Positions 1 through 11,250 of a stretch of DNA of 60,000 nt are shown piece after piece. Every line of letters starts with the position of its first letter. The first letter of the stretch is position 1. The position numbers were made by a program, and so were the translations under genes. The notes below the pieces were generated by a model that saw only the letters and a list, made by a program, of their open reading frames with translations, made no database searches and was not told the DNA's origin. Origin of the DNA: Owenia fusiformis. Its lineage: Eukaryota; Annelida; Polychaeta; Sabellida; Oweniidae. Location: contig CAIIXF020000006.1 in the NCBI GenBank assembly GCA_903813345.2, positions 33,953,524 to 34,013,523 of the forward strand, given 5' to 3'.

Positions 1-420
1 ACACCTAATTGTGAGGGCTATATACTCTCATGACATCTTATTGTGAGGGCTATATACTTATATGACATCTTATTGTGAGGGCTATATACTCTCATGACAT
101 CTTATTGTGAGGGCTATATACTCTCATGACATCTTATTGTGAGGGCTATATACTCTCATGACATCTTATTGTGAGGGCTATATACTCTCATGACATCTTA
201 TTGTGAGGGCTATATACTTATATGACATCTTATTATGAGGGCTATATACTATCATGACATCTTATTGTGAGGGCTATATACTCTCATGACATCTTATTGT
301 GAGAGCTATATACTCATATGACATCTTATTGTGAGGGTTATATACTCTCATGACATCATATTATGATGGCTGTATACTCTCATGACATCATATTCTATTT
401 TCATGACACTACATTAAAAG
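1..420. repeat. 32-bp minisatellite, about 12 copies
   Basis: A tandem array with a 32-bp period fills the left edge. Each unit holds TGACATCTTATTGTGAGGGC followed by TATATACTCTCA. Copies 1 to about 350 are nearly identical, with small variants such as ACTTATA for ACTCTCA. The last copies (350-500) are degenerate, so the array decays rightward. It probably continues beyond the window. Confidence 0.95.
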
Positions 421-2818
421 ATATACTCTCATAACATCATAATATTATGAGGGCTTCTCATAATATTTACTGCACTGCTAGGGTTCCATACTCCTGTGAC
501 ATCATATCATGAGGGCAGACAGTCTCCTACTATTTTCTCTAACAATATGTTGATCGTGTTTTAGGGAGATGTGCTTTTCAAATATTGCCTATTAGTGAAC
601 CTATATAAAGTGAGAGCCAGTTCAAAGGTTCTTTTAATTGGCCACAATGATGTAACACCCCAATATCCCGGAGAAACAAAAATAGAGAATATGGGCATTA
701 GCAAACTGAAATTGTCAAGAAATGTGAGAAAATCAAATATATCATTATAATATTAGAAAGAAATGAGTGGAATCCGCAGATAAATGTCAAGCACGGGTCA
801 TTTGTTTGTTATGACAGAAATTATTGCAAAACTTTAAACATATTCAAATATATACATTTCAATTTTGTAAGGAGCCAAAGATAGCAGTGTTAAATCACTT
901 CCTGTACCAATTAGAAAACACACCTTTTGAGAGGGTATCTTTGATAAATCTTTTGTGATTTGATACAGCAAACGTCATGTAATTGAGTTGCTGTATATTT
1001 ATATGAATTGTTCTTTTCGCGATATTACAATTCAAAGTATCGGCCAAACGAACACTTGTATCAAAGCACAACTCAAGTAGAGAATCGGTACTACCTTTAT
1101 TTAAACATCGTGTTCATATCTGCATAATTTCATTTATTTGATAAATCGTTGTTAATTTTCTATTGTTGATAGGCTGCTTAAAGATAAGAACATAATACAT
1201 ATTGTTTTGAACAGATTTATGGGCTTTTTGGAGTCAAATAGCAATTATTTCATATTGTTTTCCTTAGTGATGTTTTGGTACTGGTTTGTGCATAGAACGG
1301 TGAAGAAACCAGTATGACTCAAGGGCCAACAGATGATTGTTCCAGGAATAATTGATTAGATTTGAAATTCTATTACCAAAATCTTTTATTCCTCATCTTA
1401 ATGTACTAATTTCTTTTGTTAATATGACATTTCAGCTTTAGCTCTAACATACATAATTAATTTCAATCATATTATACCATTTTAATAAAAAACAATATCA
1501 AAAGTGTGACATGACATTCACATACGAGTAAAGCATGATGGGAAAAATATTTAAATATCAGAAACACACTGAAATGATTCAATTGATTCCATGATAACTA
1601 CATATCCCACAGAAATCAAAATAGAATTTACATTTCAAAATTCAAAATTGAACCTGTTAAGGCTTAATGAAGCAGATGCGAGTAGGTAGTTACCAGTTTC
1701 ACCACCAGGTTGCTCGTTCGGGTCAGATAGCATGACGGGTATAGTAGAAAGTTCCCTTTAACTTAAATTACATCTGTTTTAGTGGTTCAATTTTCATATA
1801 ACCCTTATGTATCCAATAGTTGTGCAAATTAAAATATGTCCAGTAAAAGAAAATGTTATCTGTCCAATACAAGAAAAGATATTTCACTTTTGTGATTTTG
1901 TAACATGGGGTCTATGTGGAATCAACTAAATCAAGATTATTTCTACTTGCATCTAGTCTATTCCTGAATTAGATCCAGTGTCACAGTGTGTTTGTGAAAT
2001 AAATGGTTTTGTATGGTCAGGAAGAAATATCAACTTCATTTCTTTTCATTATGATTCCTCCCATAAAGCAGACTCTATACATCTCAGTGCTAGATGCAAA
2101 ATCAGCAGACACTTAAAGCACAAACATTTTTGTCATTCTTTTATCTAGAGAGTTAGCTTATTCAAATCAATGTCATTTAAATAAAAGAAAAATATGTTTT
2201 TCATAATCAGGCACACTTTCAAAGTGTAAGAAACCTACAAATAATTAGCATTCAATCCATCCTAAATTAACATTATCTAAACTATCTTCTTAAATCTCTA
2301 TAAGGAGCAATTAGAGAATTAACCTTTTCAATTTGAGCTTTTGAATTCTGATTTTTTTACATGTGCTATTATGATTTAATATTAATTGCTGAATTCAATA
2401 TTTTCAGCTCTTTAATACCTCTTGACATGAACTTTGATGTAGGCCCCCTCTTTTGTGGTTGAAGTACTATTTGATTTTACATCAGCGACATCAAATATCA
2501 CTTGAAATAATCTAACAATACATTTGACATTTATTCATATATTTATTTAATATTTGTGTAAATAGCGCTAAAAATGTCCGAAATTTTTTACAGTTTAAGC
2601 TATCTAGGATGCCTGGGTGATAATTATTTCATGCGTTTGTTTCGGCATTAGGCTACGTGTCTAACACATTATTTCTGCATTGGGGATATTACAATATTGT
2701 TAAATGAGGAATTGATGGTAATTGCTCCCACCTTTTAACACCTATAATACCTATATATTTCTAACCTATGTAACCCCAAGGAAAGTATCAATCTAAGCAT
2801 ACTTATTTTGTACCATTT
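421..2818. other. AT-rich stretch, no gene recognised
   Basis: This lies downstream of the last visible BCAT exon in gene sense and is probably its third intron. I looked on the minus strand for the next BCAT exon, which should encode the segment with a WVP motif, and found none. A short GC-richer patch at about 1675-1760, with GTTCGGGTCAGATAGC, stands out from its surroundings and may be a fragment of a dispersed repeat. I cannot name it. Confidence 0.5.
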
Positions 2819-3025
2819 CAGGCCCATAGTCAGGAGGGGTTCGCAGGGTTCAGGCAACCCCCCCCCCTGGCCAAAAATTCTTTCAAATTCATGCAGTTTT
2901 TCACCATTTTGAGCACTTCTCAAGTGATTTTAGCCATATTTGGGCCAAAATTGTCAAATGTGAACCCCTCCTGGAAATTTTTGAAAACTGAACCCCCCCC
3001 TTGGCAAATCCTGGCTACGGGCCTG
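2819..3025. mobile_element. Short MITE with CAGGCCC ends
   Basis: The element begins CAGGCCCATAGTCAGGA and ends with the complement of CAGGCCCGTAGCCAGGA, giving imperfect 17-bp terminal inverted repeats. It is flanked by CATTT on both sides (2814-2818 and 3026-3030), a likely 5-bp target-site duplication. The inside is C-runs and AT-rich sequence without coding capacity. Partial relatives occur near 26204 and 31764. The superfamily is not clear to me. Confidence 0.8.
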
Positions 3026-3627
3026 CATTTCTAACTAGAATTCTAGTATTCTAACAATACATGGCAATTTTTAGAACCTAGATCGTGCCTGTTTCACTTC
3101 TGCAAGAATCCATCCAAATCCATTCCAAATTTAGCTAAAGGGGGTTGGGTCAAAATCTCAATGTTTTTCAGGTGATTTAAAGAAGGATTAGACTGACCCT
3201 ACCCCTCCTTATTGAAACTAATAGACATTGAAATGAAATACATGTAACATTATCACCCACTAAAATTTAAATATATTTTAGATTAACAAATTGGACATTT
3301 ACACTTTCCCCACACACTTTCACAAATAAAAATGGTCAATTGATTTTTGAACTGATCCCCTATAACATTATTTGTCATGTGGCATTAAAGTAATGAATAA
3401 AAACTGCAGACATGTTTACATCAATTCAATAATCAATCACCTGAAATTTAAATAAATTAAATTAATTGATAATGTAATAAACAATTTATTTTCGACTTAT
3501 TGTATCTTACTATAAAACAATTTGATTGTCAATGTTTTTGTAAAAGATGATGAACAATATGTTATTGGTATTCTATGCAATTTCTTTCTAAATTTGGACT
3601 GAAATAATCGTATTAAAGTATACAAAC

Positions 3628-3738
3628 CGGCAAAGCAGCCCTACTTGCGCTGTTTATCATCCGTTTCATATTTTCCTCAGGTCTGAATAATCGTATTTTG
3701 TCATCTACACCTCTGTAGGCTTTCATTCCTTCAAACAA
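3628..3738 (-). CDS. BCAT: BCAT exon 3, branched-chain amino-acid aminotransferase (partial gene)
   Basis: Read on the minus strand, 111 bp encode 37 residues starting [18 protein letters not shown] and ending SASRAALP. This matches the BCAT segment that follows the HYA.E motif in both vertebrate isozymes: the LFEG(M/L)KA motif, then the IRLFRP strand and the N-M-R-M helix. BCAT is a fold-type IV PLP enzyme that reversibly transaminates leucine, isoleucine and valine with 2-oxoglutarate. The acceptor is TTTTCAG just before 3738 and the donor is GTTTGT at 3627-3622. The phase is 0, so it joins exon 2 without a gap. The exons for the substrate-arginine region, the PLP lysine and the CxxC motif should lie left of this window. 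This exon does not appear as a long open frame because it has no start codon. Confidence 0.95.
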
Positions 3739-3989
3739 CTGAAAATATATTTAAAATACAATAAATTAAATATATATAACCAAAAGCAATAGTAAATATC
3801 CAAGCCTTGGATGTTTTAGCAATTAAGACATATACGTTGTACTTAGGTGGGTCAAAAAGTTTTGCAGTTGATGCCATAACTTCAAGGAAAATAGGACTTT
3901 TACAATGAAACTTGGTACACATATGTGTTATACATTTATACATTATATATTAAAATGTGGGACCTCAATTTTGATTGGTTCTTGAGATA

Positions 3990-4190
3990 TGGTTGCTATG
4001 GTAACCATATCTCATTAGAGGAAATAAGTGATTTACTGGATATATCTAAGGGGTCCTGCCATACAATTGTCACAAAGATCTTGAAAAAGCGGTATGTTGC
4101 AGCAAAGTGGGTTCCAAAGTTCCTCACAGTGGAGCAAAAGGAAGCGCGTCTTGCAGCATCTAGGCAATTTCTGGATACGTTTGGCATCAT
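3990..4190 (+). pseudogene. Mariner transposase fragment, HTH region
   Basis: This plus-strand reading frame within the fold-back element resembles the middle of the mariner DNA-binding domain: a helix-turn-helix (EISDLLDISKGSCHTIVTKI), then WVPKFLT and EQKEARLAAS. Family members continue from here to a catalytic domain, which is missing. Downstream residues are unrelated because the DNA switches to a fragment read on the other strand. Confidence 0.8.
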
Positions 4191-4192
4191 TT

Positions 4193-4300
4193 CCAAATGC
4201 TCCCTGAACCAGTTCATAAGTCTCTTGCAAAGTCTTGCCATTTTGAACCATGCACTGTATCAGATTTCTATGCTTCCATTTCATCAATTTGGTTGGTGTG
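4193..4300 (-). pseudogene. Mariner transposase fragment, N-terminal part
   Basis: The minus-strand translation reads MKWKHRNLIQCMVQNGKTL, then QETYELVQGAFGNDA. This matches the first helix-turn-helix region of mariner transposases, whose usual motif is GK(S/T)..ETYE.L...YG..A. It stops at the junction with the oppositely oriented fragment. It is a remnant, not a functional gene. Confidence 0.75.
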
Positions 4301-4755
4301 GAAACATCTGCCACTTTAAAAAATTTGGGAAAAAAATTCAAAATTTCCTCACTTTTCCATCTCAATTTTTCAACTGGGTTTTGGACAGTATACATCACAA
4401 AGGAACTTATCGTGTCACTTGTCTATTGTGATGTCATAGACACAATTAGAAAAATTGAAGAATTTGAAGAAAAATAGCCACCCAAAGACACTTACACCTG
4501 CTAATTACCACTTTACAAAGAGTTTATTCAAGCAAGAAAACTATTTGGAAAAACGTTATTTCGGGTTGAACATGGTACCAACCACTCTGGTTACCATAGC
4601 AACCATATCTCAAGAACCAATCAAAATTGAGGTCCCAAATTTTAACATATAATGTATAAATGTATAACACATATGTGTACCAAGTTTCATTGTAAAAGTC
4701 CTATTTTCCTTGAAGTTATGGCATCAACTGCAAAACTTTTTGACCCACCTAAGTA

Positions 4756-5814
4756 TTTAAGGTATGTCTAAAGAAGATGGCTGCTCTACATTGGAGTGAA
4801 AATTATAATTGGAAATGGATAAGAAAGGTGTTTATTACATTACAGATATATTCACTACTGATATGTGTTCATTTGAAACAAGCGTTCACTATTCACATGT
4901 GTTTACTTGAAAGGGGTGTTCACTATTGATAGGTGTTTATTTGAAAAAATGTGAATTGGAGAGGTACATGTTCTATTTTTGGAAAATCAATATTACTCAA
5001 CTTTCTCATCCCAAACTTCAAACAAAAATTGTATAATAACAATTGTTTGATGAACATGATCTTTTGACAGATTCCAACATATGGTTGCCATCACATATGA
5101 TATACGAGGTTTGTTCAATAAATTCTGATAAAAGTGCTCTCATTTTCTTGTTTGTAAGGGTATCAAGATGAAATTTTCAGGAATTAAGGGCAATATATAT
5201 GTCTTTGTAGTTTGTACTGACCAAATATTATGAATTTATTTTGGGCACTTTTAAAGTTAAAGCAAATTAAGTATAAATGGATGAGGGTACTGGGAACAGA
5301 TCATGGGCCACTGTTCATTATCATGATATATCAATATATTTCTTTGACATTCACACATGAAATTCAACTGTAGACAAAAGTCTTGGCCTCCAAACAACAT
5401 ATCTTTTTTAAAACAATTTGTCTTATTCTACAAAATAACTTAATTTTTATTATCTTTATACGCACCTGAGCCATGAAATAGACATTTTTCATTGTACAAA
5501 ACACACATAGACAAAAACAGTATAATAAATAGACTTGGTATCAGTGCGTACCTTTGTGCATGTAACAATATAAAAATGCATATCATAATTAATTTCATTG
5601 TGTTCTACGCCAATACTTCATATGAACGATTCATCATCGCAACAAGGGGGCCTTATCTTTAAAATACAATCACTCTTCTCTAAAATCACTTGAACATTAT
5701 TGTGAACACGAAGACAATCACAGTTAAGGTCAGTCCTTATCAAAAATGTCATTTTCACTAAGAATGCAAGGTATATTATCTTTTACAACACTTATTATAA
5801 AACGGAGCCTCAAG
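4756..5814. other. BCAT intron 2 sequence, little recognisable
   Basis: The stretch is AT-rich and noncoding. At 4853-4945 there are loose direct repeats of the type TTCACTATTGATAGGTG. At 5104 the sequence ACGAGGTTTGTTCAATAA resembles a mariner terminus next to TA, but I found no matching right end, so this may be a truncated copy. Nothing else was recognised. Confidence 0.4.
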
Positions 5815-6203
5815 TCTTTATTAAATGTACAATTAAAGTGGTGTGTTTTGTCTTTATTAAATGTACAATTAAAGTGGTGTGTTTTGTCTTTATTAAATGT
5901 ACAATTAAAGTGGTGTGTTTTGTCTTTATTAAATGTACAATTAAAGTGGTGTGTTTTGTCTTTATTAAATGTACAATTAAAGTGGTGTGTTTTGTCTTTA
6001 TTAAATGTACAATTAAAGTGGTGTGTTTTGTCTTTATTAAATGTACAATTAAAGTGGTGTGTTTTGTCTTTATTAAATGTACAATTAAAGTGGTGTGTTT
6101 TGTCTTTATTAAATGTACAATTAAAGTGGTGTGTTTTGTCTTTATTAAATGTACAATTAAAGTGGTGTGTTTTGTCTTTATTAAATGTACAATTAAAGTG
6201 GTG
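5815..6203. repeat. 36-bp minisatellite, 10.8 copies
   Basis: Near-perfect tandem units of 36 bp contain TCTTTATTAAATGTACAATT followed by AAAGTGGTGTGTTTTG. Because 36 is a multiple of 3 and the unit lacks stops in two plus frames, open frames of 129 and 152 codons run across it. They encode only a 12-residue repeat and carry no coding signal. The array lies in BCAT intron 2. Confidence 0.95.
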
Positions 6204-6759
6204 AATGTTACCTCTAGATATATATGAGAAGTATAGGAGCCTGAAAGCTCATTTTTAAATTATATTGGATTAAAATGATTTCAAAATAATGCAAACTGTC
6301 TGAATGGAGATTAGACTATAAGGTGGACAGTATAAAACTGTTGACCTCTTTCAAGGTAAATTGGATACTTCCATTGTCATCCAATATCTAAACACAAGCG
6401 GCAAAGGGAATAGACTAAAAACCTTAAAGAAACCCAGCAACAAAAGCAAACACTAAGTTTAAACCTGTCGTAAGAAAAAAAGACCTGATATCCCAAAACC
6501 GGGCCAAAACCATGATCTAACGTGAAAAGAAATGGTGTCCAACACTCGCCTCCCCCCCAAAGAATAGTCAATATCACAATTTCAAGATTCAATGTCAACT
6601 GAATAAATAAATAGGTAAAAAATATTGTTCATTGTTCATTTGTGAAATGATTCCCAATTAAGGGTTTGCTTTGAGAGAAAGTGCAGGAGTTTAGTCCAAA
6701 TGAAACCAATATGTTCTTTATGGATGTTGATTAATTGACCCTTGCCCTTATATATTTAC
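6204..6759. other. Intronic sequence with one compositionally distinct patch
   Basis: No gene is visible. The patch at 6380-6600, with CCTGTCGTAAGAAAAAAAGA and CCGGGCCAAAACC, is richer in GC and looks like a retroelement or repeat fragment that I cannot classify. Confidence 0.35.
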
Positions 6760-6960
6760 CTCAGCAGCATAGTGAAGTGCTTTTATAGCAGGGTGAATGT
6801 CTAGATTATGGACTTCACAGATCTTTGGGGCACCCCATCCTTTCTCCTCTGTCCAATACACTTCAAGCATGTGGTCAGAGAAAGTTTTGCCAAATACGAG
6901 CTTGTCAGCATCTGGCTTTGACTTGAGATTCTTGGCTGGTTCGATTTGCAGATCATTAAA
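6760..6960 (-). CDS. BCAT: BCAT exon 2, branched-chain amino-acid aminotransferase
   Basis: On the minus strand 201 bp encode 67 residues, with the motifs LVFGKTFSDHMLEVYW, GWGAPKI, NLDIHP and ALHYAAE. These are the family hallmarks LVFG..F(T/S)DHML.V.W, GW..P.I, NL..HP and (A/S)LHY, which form the N-terminal small domain. The acceptor is TTGTGTTTCAG before 6960. The donor is GAG|GTAAAT at 6759. Both ends are in phase 0: the end joins LFEG of exon 3, and the start joins the ...ATFK end of exon 1. The spacing agrees with vertebrate mitochondrial BCAT (SFK then the DLQ segment). An open frame that begins nine bases upstream uses intron sequence and is not the real start. Confidence 0.97.
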
Positions 6961-7340
6961 CTGAAACACAAGTGAACATGTTAATTAAACAAAAAAGATA
7001 AATAAGTGAACTATGAGCTTATTATATCCATATGGTTGGGAGGGAACGAGGGAGGTGGGAAGATATACATATAAAAGTAAGCATGTTGCAATTGAAGAGA
7101 TACATAAAGATCTTTATTTGAGCAAGGCAACCAGATAATTTAGGTCGATCAAATACAAATATCTGACTCGGTGATTAAAAAATGATACATTGTGTGGAAA
7201 GTCATCCTATAACCTGTTCCCACATAATTGTTTGATAAGAATGGTGTCAAAGTTGCAGGATATGTGTAAGGACAACGGAAACAATGTTACTACATTCTAT
7301 TATCATGTTTAACTCTGAAAAAAATTTCAAAATGGCTAAC

Positions 7341-7499
7341 TTTTAAAATAAAAAATATGATAAGAAGAAGTGGAATGATTAAGAAATAAAATATATAGGT
7401 ATGTAGTAAACACACTAAATTGTACAGAGATGCAAGAAACTCAATTACTTTATTCAGATTTTAAAGAGAAATTGAGTGAAATAAGCGCAAGCAGACGGA
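7341..7499 (+). repeat. Dispersed 165-bp repeat, copy 1
   Basis: This is a member of an unnamed interspersed family. Shared blocks in order are TTTTAAAAT-AAAAAT, GAAATAAA-TATA, ATGTAGT-AACAC, CTAAATTGTA-AGA-ATGCAAGAAA, ACTTTATTCA, AGAGAAATTGAGTGAAATAA and GCAGACGGA at the end. It lies in BCAT intron 1. Confidence 0.75.
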
Positions 7500-8092
7500 T
7501 TTCTTTGGAGTGAGCAAGAGTTTGTTTACACGCTCTTGAGGTGACAGATACAAGGGATGATACCCTCACATCTAAGACAGCAAAAGATACGGATTTTCAT
7601 ATCATATCTTATTGTTTTGCTTTCATTTCGAGTACTTTTCTGATTACAATTATGATGGACCTTTCAATTGTTTTTCAAATCATCTTGAATGCTTCCACAC
7701 CTCCTTTATTCAACCTATTGTTAATACCTGTTAATGTTACTAGTGAATTTTAAATATTTTAATCTGTTGTATGATTAAAATATATATCCTAGTGAATAGA
7801 ATATCACAATGGTTAATTTGAAAGAATAAATGAAGATTTTGCAAGGAATAGATTAAACATCCATAATTAATATTTGAGACATAAAGATTTTACAGAGATA
7901 TTTTAGAGAAGTAGCAAGGAAAACTATGATCCAGTGATAATTATCATGTCAAGGGGCTGTTGAGAATAATATATATTTTGTATGCAATGTCTCGTATTGC
8001 CCTAAGTAAAAGTGTGCCACAATACTAGTTGAACAATAGCATGTCAACCTAAATGGTCACTTAAACATGAGTAAAATATTATGATAGTCACA

Positions 8093-8240
8093 TTTTAAAA
8101 TGAAAAATAGAGTGAAAAGAGAGGAAATAGACAGGAATAAAGTAAACAGACATGTAGTCAATGTTCTAAATTATATAGAAATGATTAAAATTGAAACACT
8201 TTATTCAAATTTTAGGGAGAAATGGAATAAAATGTAGTGG
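8093..8240 (+). repeat. Dispersed 165-bp repeat, copy 2
   Basis: It shares TTTTAAAATGAAAAATAGAG, AAGTAAACAGACATGTAGTC, TTCTAAATTATATAGAAATG, ACTTTATTCAAATTTTAG and GAGAAATGGA with the other copies. The terminal GCAGACGGA is lost. It lies in BCAT intron 1. Confidence 0.7.
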
Positions 8241-8993
8241 AAAGGGAAAGCATTTAGGCCTTGGGTAGGTATATTTACAAGTCATAAGACAAAAGAATTA
8301 TTTATTTATGAATTCACATTTTGTTTTTATTTATTGCTGTTCAAATTCTGTTGGTGGATGCATGTAAATATGTAACATTTTCAAATAAGATATTATCAAC
8401 AACTTTTTATCAGATGGGTGTAAGACAGTGAATTTGACGAATGGTATGAAATTACTTATTTTTTGTAATTTTCATCAAGCCCTCAGAGAAAACATATTAA
8501 TGAGGTGGAAATAAGAGTTTTATTCATACAAAAAGACAATCTACAAATAAGTATGACATTTCTTGGGTCAAATACTAAAATTTTTCAGAATTGAATCAAA
8601 TCAAACAGAATTAAAATATCAGAAGGGATTTCACAAACAGGTAAGGAAAAGAATAAAAAATCTCTGCTTTAATTTTTTAATTAATGATAATTTTATCAAT
8701 TTCCAAATTCTAATTTGATAAATTATAGGAACTAATTGATAAAATGAAAGTGGTTAAAATCAGAAATGACATAAAAAAAATAAACGAGATGATACCAGCA
8801 AGTTTTTAACAATACCATACATATTTCAAATTGACATATTCAATTTCTTTATCTTATAGTGGTTTAAAAATACCTGCATGCGAGCATATATAAATCTCAA
8901 TGCATTTGGACTGTATATTCTATTGTCAAAAAATCAGACATAAGAATGTAGACCTCTATCAATAAAAATGCGAGCACCTACAGATTTAGATAA

Positions 8994-9430
8994 GACCATA
9001 AGAAGTAGATTCTTAGTTTAGTGTCGTGGCAAAATCCAAATCATGCAAGGGTACAAGGAAAACAAACACAAACTCAACACAAACTTGTTTGCTGAGGAAT
9101 GAATACATTTCAAGGGCATAAAAAAAGGGACGACATACCAATTTGTAGTGATTGTAAAACACATATCAATACATTTTATACAATATATTTAAACATATAG
9201 CTATTATTCAATGGTAAAAAATAAGAAAATAAACAATGTATGCCAAAATAGCACTGTCAATTTTGACACACATCAAATTATCCGCCATTTCGTCTGATTC
9301 TGATTGAACAAAATGCGACTGTACTTTCAGACCCTTGTGATTGCTATTAGGATGTGTTTGTTTTTTCTGATTTACTCAAAATCCTGCAAAGCAATGGGAC
9401 GCAAAACAAAGAATCTACTTCTTATGGCCT
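8994..9430. mobile_element. 437-bp MITE with 25-bp inverted ends
   Basis: The left end GACCATAAGAAGTAGATTCT is matched by the inverse of GGCCATAAGAAGTAGATTCT at the right end, and the match extends a few bases further as TAGTTT/TTGTTT. The interior is AT-rich and noncoding. The flanks show no clear target duplication. It lies in BCAT intron 1. Confidence 0.75.
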
Positions 9431-10189
9431 AATGTATAAGGGAACAAAAACATAAGGTTTAAGTCGTTTTACATCAAACTAAACATGGTATAAAAACAAT
9501 TAAGCTCCCTTAAAAGGGATTTAATCAAATATAGGAAGAATTGGTAAATCTCTGGCAGACAGCCTCCCCCTGAAAATCTGATTTACATATACTGAAACTG
9601 AATTCAAAAGATATATGTTCAGAATTTTTTTATGTCTATTTTTAATTCAAGTATTATCTGATAATCTGACAGATGGAAGATGTGTACCCTTGAGAGCATG
9701 GACATTGTTTACAATATATATGTTTTATTGTTGAAATGAGAACTTTCGCTTGTCTAGAAGATAATGAAAATTATACTTTGGCCTATCTACTCATAATATA
9801 AGAACAAACTGAGATAAAAACCATTTTATTTGCATCAGGGACAAGCTGAAATGGCACAATTTAAAAGTAACAGTATAATTGAACTAAACCCATTATTTAA
9901 GTTATTAAGAAAACAAATGAATTTGATATAATTGATTAATTGTTGAGAGCTTTATTGTTCAATTTATGTGTTACTGCAAAGCACGTAGAATAGAAAATCA
10001 CAGACGACAGATAAGTCAGAGTTTGGGATATTAAAAAGTGAAAATAGAATTGGATATCAAATTTTGGGTCACCAAACATAAGGTATGAATGACTTTTATT
10101 TGTTTATTGAAGCAAAAATGATGACATTTCTCCTCAGAACAATACAATGAATGCAACAAATAAACGCACCACACAGGTTCTTCAATATT

Positions 10190-10440
10190 ATATCTTTTAT
10201 TGACTCTTTAGATGTCATATCATGACATATTTGTCACTAAGGTAGAGCAGTTCTTCCCATTGTCGAGTTGAAGAACTGGTATCTTTATCCTGGCTAGAAC
10301 CATAGACAATTCTAGCCAGCGCCAGCCTTTTATCGAGTCAGCAGCACTCTAGTAATCGCCGGTATAGGTCAGCAGTCATAGGTCAAAGACAAATCACAAG
10401 AAGTGCTGTGACCTGGGTTTGAAATACCAGGAAGATCAAT
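10190..10440 (-). mobile_element. Retroposon (SINE-like) sharing a 3' tail with a LINE
   Basis: Read on the minus strand, a GC-richer body (about 10440-10250) is followed by GACAAATATGTCATGATATG...GTCAATAAAAGATATA. The same tail ends the LINE fragment at 39144 and the piece at 29975, all on the minus strand. The body contains a hairpin, CTGGCTAGAA...GTTCTAGCCAG, and the string CCTGGTATTTCAAACCCAGG. A SINE that borrows the 3' end of a partner LINE is a known arrangement. I could not find a convincing pol III A/B box pair, so a truncated second LINE subfamily is the alternative. Confidence 0.5.
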
Positions 10441-10830
10441 GTCTCAGCATATTGAAAATTCATTCAACACACAGATTTGGCGATGATCCACATTAATTGA
10501 CCTTATTATATTTTTGACCTGATTACATAATATTTTCAATGACATTGCTTCAGGTGAGAGATGAAAGAATACTCGAAATACACACATGTGGCTATAATTT
10601 GACAATGGAATTTTCACATAATATAATGGAATGATTCGAAGAATGAAGTACATGTAAATGCAAATATAAATCATTTTGCTAATAACCAAATCATAACAAA
10701 TAAGCTACGTATTCAAGAAATGTTCACATTTGACAAGCTATAATTTTTTTTCTTTAACATTCTAGTATTCACTACGTTGAAGTAAGCAGCATTAAAGAGA
10801 GGGTTCTGAGCAAATAAACAAAATCGCGAT

Positions 10831-11224
10831 AAAGGACGATTCTCGGTTTGGAGAACGAAGTTCATCAATATAAATGAGCATTATCCCTGCTTCGGACAAA
10901 TTTGATTTTTTTACATAATATAGAGTTGAAGGTCTTCTTTTGAATGGTCATAATTTAATTTGGGTTATATTTCTAGATTTTTCGCAAAAAAATATTAGCG
11001 CAGTACACTTATGAACTTTTTTCCCCAAATCGAGACTTGTATTTTATTGAATCAGTCTAATTGATCGTTATCCCTGCTTCAGACCAATTTGTTATTTTTA
11101 CATCTTGTAGATTTAAATGTCCTCTTTTGAATATTCATAGTTTAATTTGGGTAATATTTCTATATTTTTCATGAAAAAATTTATTAGCCCAGGAGACTGT
11201 TCTCCAAACCAAGAATCGTCCTTT
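10831..11224. mobile_element. 394-bp MITE beside the BCAT exon 1 donor
   Basis: The ends are inverted: AAAGGACGATTCTCGGTTTG at the left, and the complement of AAAGGACGATTCTTGGTTTG at the right, continuing as GAGAAC. Inside are two direct copies of a roughly 130-bp unit (10880-11008 and 11069-11198), each starting TATCCCTGCTTC and containing TTTAATTTGGGT. The right end is 26 bp from the splice donor of BCAT exon 1, within intron 1. No transposase is present. Confidence 0.8.
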
Positions 11225-11250
11225 CCATGACATCTATATCGATTACTTAC

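Larger units (their letters stand above)
3842..4753. mobile_element. Mariner-derived fold-back element with 166-bp inverted arms
   Basis: A 912-bp element is flanked by TA on both sides (3840-3841, 4754-4755), the target duplication of Tc1/mariner elements. It begins CTTAGGTGGGTC, like many mariner ends. The arms 3842-4007 and 4588-4753 are about 166 bp and nearly identical. The interior holds two mariner transposase pieces in opposite directions. The plus strand, about 4010-4185, encodes the second helix-turn-helix region (motifs DISKGSCHTI, WVPKFLTVEQKEAR). The minus strand, about 4291-4193, encodes an N-terminal piece (motifs NGKTLQETYEL, AFGNDA). They meet head to head near 4190. No catalytic DDD domain is present, so it is non-autonomous. 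It sits 103 bp from the acceptor of BCAT exon 3, inside intron 2. Confidence 0.9.

Noticed and set aside
1675-1760. tRNA-like or SINE B box (GTTCGGGTC)
   Set aside because: No A box at the right distance and no cloverleaf could be drawn.
1-3600. Fourth BCAT exon
   Set aside because: No minus-strand segment with the expected WVP or RP motifs and splice sites was found, so it probably lies outside the window.
5104-5700. Second mariner element starting ACGAGGTTTGTTCAATAA
   Set aside because: No matching inverted right end or transposase fragment was found; at most a truncated end.
5746-6227. Open frames of 152 and 129 codons
   Set aside because: A 36-bp minisatellite is open in two frames; the protein is a 12-residue repeat.
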